A DNA stretch of 64,000 nucleotides from UBA6168 sp039819485 (GTDB lineage: Bacteria; Bacteroidota; Bacteroidia; Chitinophagales; Saprospiraceae): NCBI GenBank assembly GCA_039819485.1, contig JBCBRY010000006.1:81232-145231 (forward strand), written 5' to 3'. The notes beneath the pieces are model-generated. The model made no database searches. It had not been told where the DNA came from and saw nothing but the letters and a program-made list of their open reading frames with translations. Both the position numbers and the translations under genes were made by a program. This document shows, piece after piece, positions 63,946-64,000 of this stretch; the first letter of the stretch is position 1, and each line of letters starts with the position of its first letter.

Positions 63946-64000
63946 GCAGGTGGTCAAAAAAAATGACACTTTTCCTTTGCCTGAAAAAGATTTTTAAGAC

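Overview
The window looks like a chromosomal segment of a free-living Bacteroidota bacterium, most likely a member of the Saprospiria (Lewinella/Haliscomenobacter-like). Evidence for this is the set of secreted proteins with type IX secretion (T9SS) C-terminal sorting domains, including one with a gliding-motility-type (type B) C-terminus. Further support comes from the short 288-residue RpoD-like sigma factor, a DUF4296 lipoprotein, many lipoproteins, and TAnnTTTG -7 promoter elements. Most genes lack Shine-Dalgarno sites. I see no rRNA, tRNA, CRISPR array, transposase or phage gene.

Layout. 1-11.7 kb is mostly housekeeping: gatC, a deoxynucleoside kinase, DinB-like and MmcQ/YjbR proteins, a GH13 amylase lipoprotein, a TPR/PD40 protein, ndk, an NrnA-like DHH phosphoesterase, an FKBP lipoprotein, prfB with its programmed frameshift, and aspartokinase. 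11.9-18.4 kb (minus strand) holds a CotH-family T9SS cargo with a sugar-porter MFS protein, an RpoD-like sigma factor, a small PD-(D/E)XK-like protein and a divergent aminoacyl-tRNA-protein-transferase-like protein. 18.7-40 kb is a secretome block: a small T9SS protein, a 3150-residue mosaic surface protein, a three-copy RNA-like repeat array, an amidase, an endonuclease/exonuclease/phosphatase protein, a beta-propeller (BNR) protein and a SprB-like protein.

40-64 kb returns to metabolism: an egtB-egtD pair (ergothioneine type), alpha/beta hydrolase, RtcB, a surface metallopeptidase lipoprotein, a FadJ/FadB-like beta-oxidation protein, PhzF and a PLP trans-sulfuration enzyme. It also carries a SWIM protein divergent from sixA-DUF4296, a PhoB/PhoR-like two-component pair, a DASH cryptochrome, a second histidine kinase, a short methylmalonyl-CoA mutase subunit, ahcY, a LOG protein divergent from miaE, and a PAP2 phosphatase.

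The most unusual non-coding features are three tandem copies of a conserved block plus covarying hairpin (29.7-30.1 kb), a set of low-complexity intergenic foldbacks (two sharing loop sequence although 60 kb apart), and two divergent promoter pairs with the same geometry. The most unusual coding features are the duplicated dockerin-like C-terminus of the 3150-residue protein, an unlisted 49-residue membrane protein with its own terminator, and the transferase-like protein.
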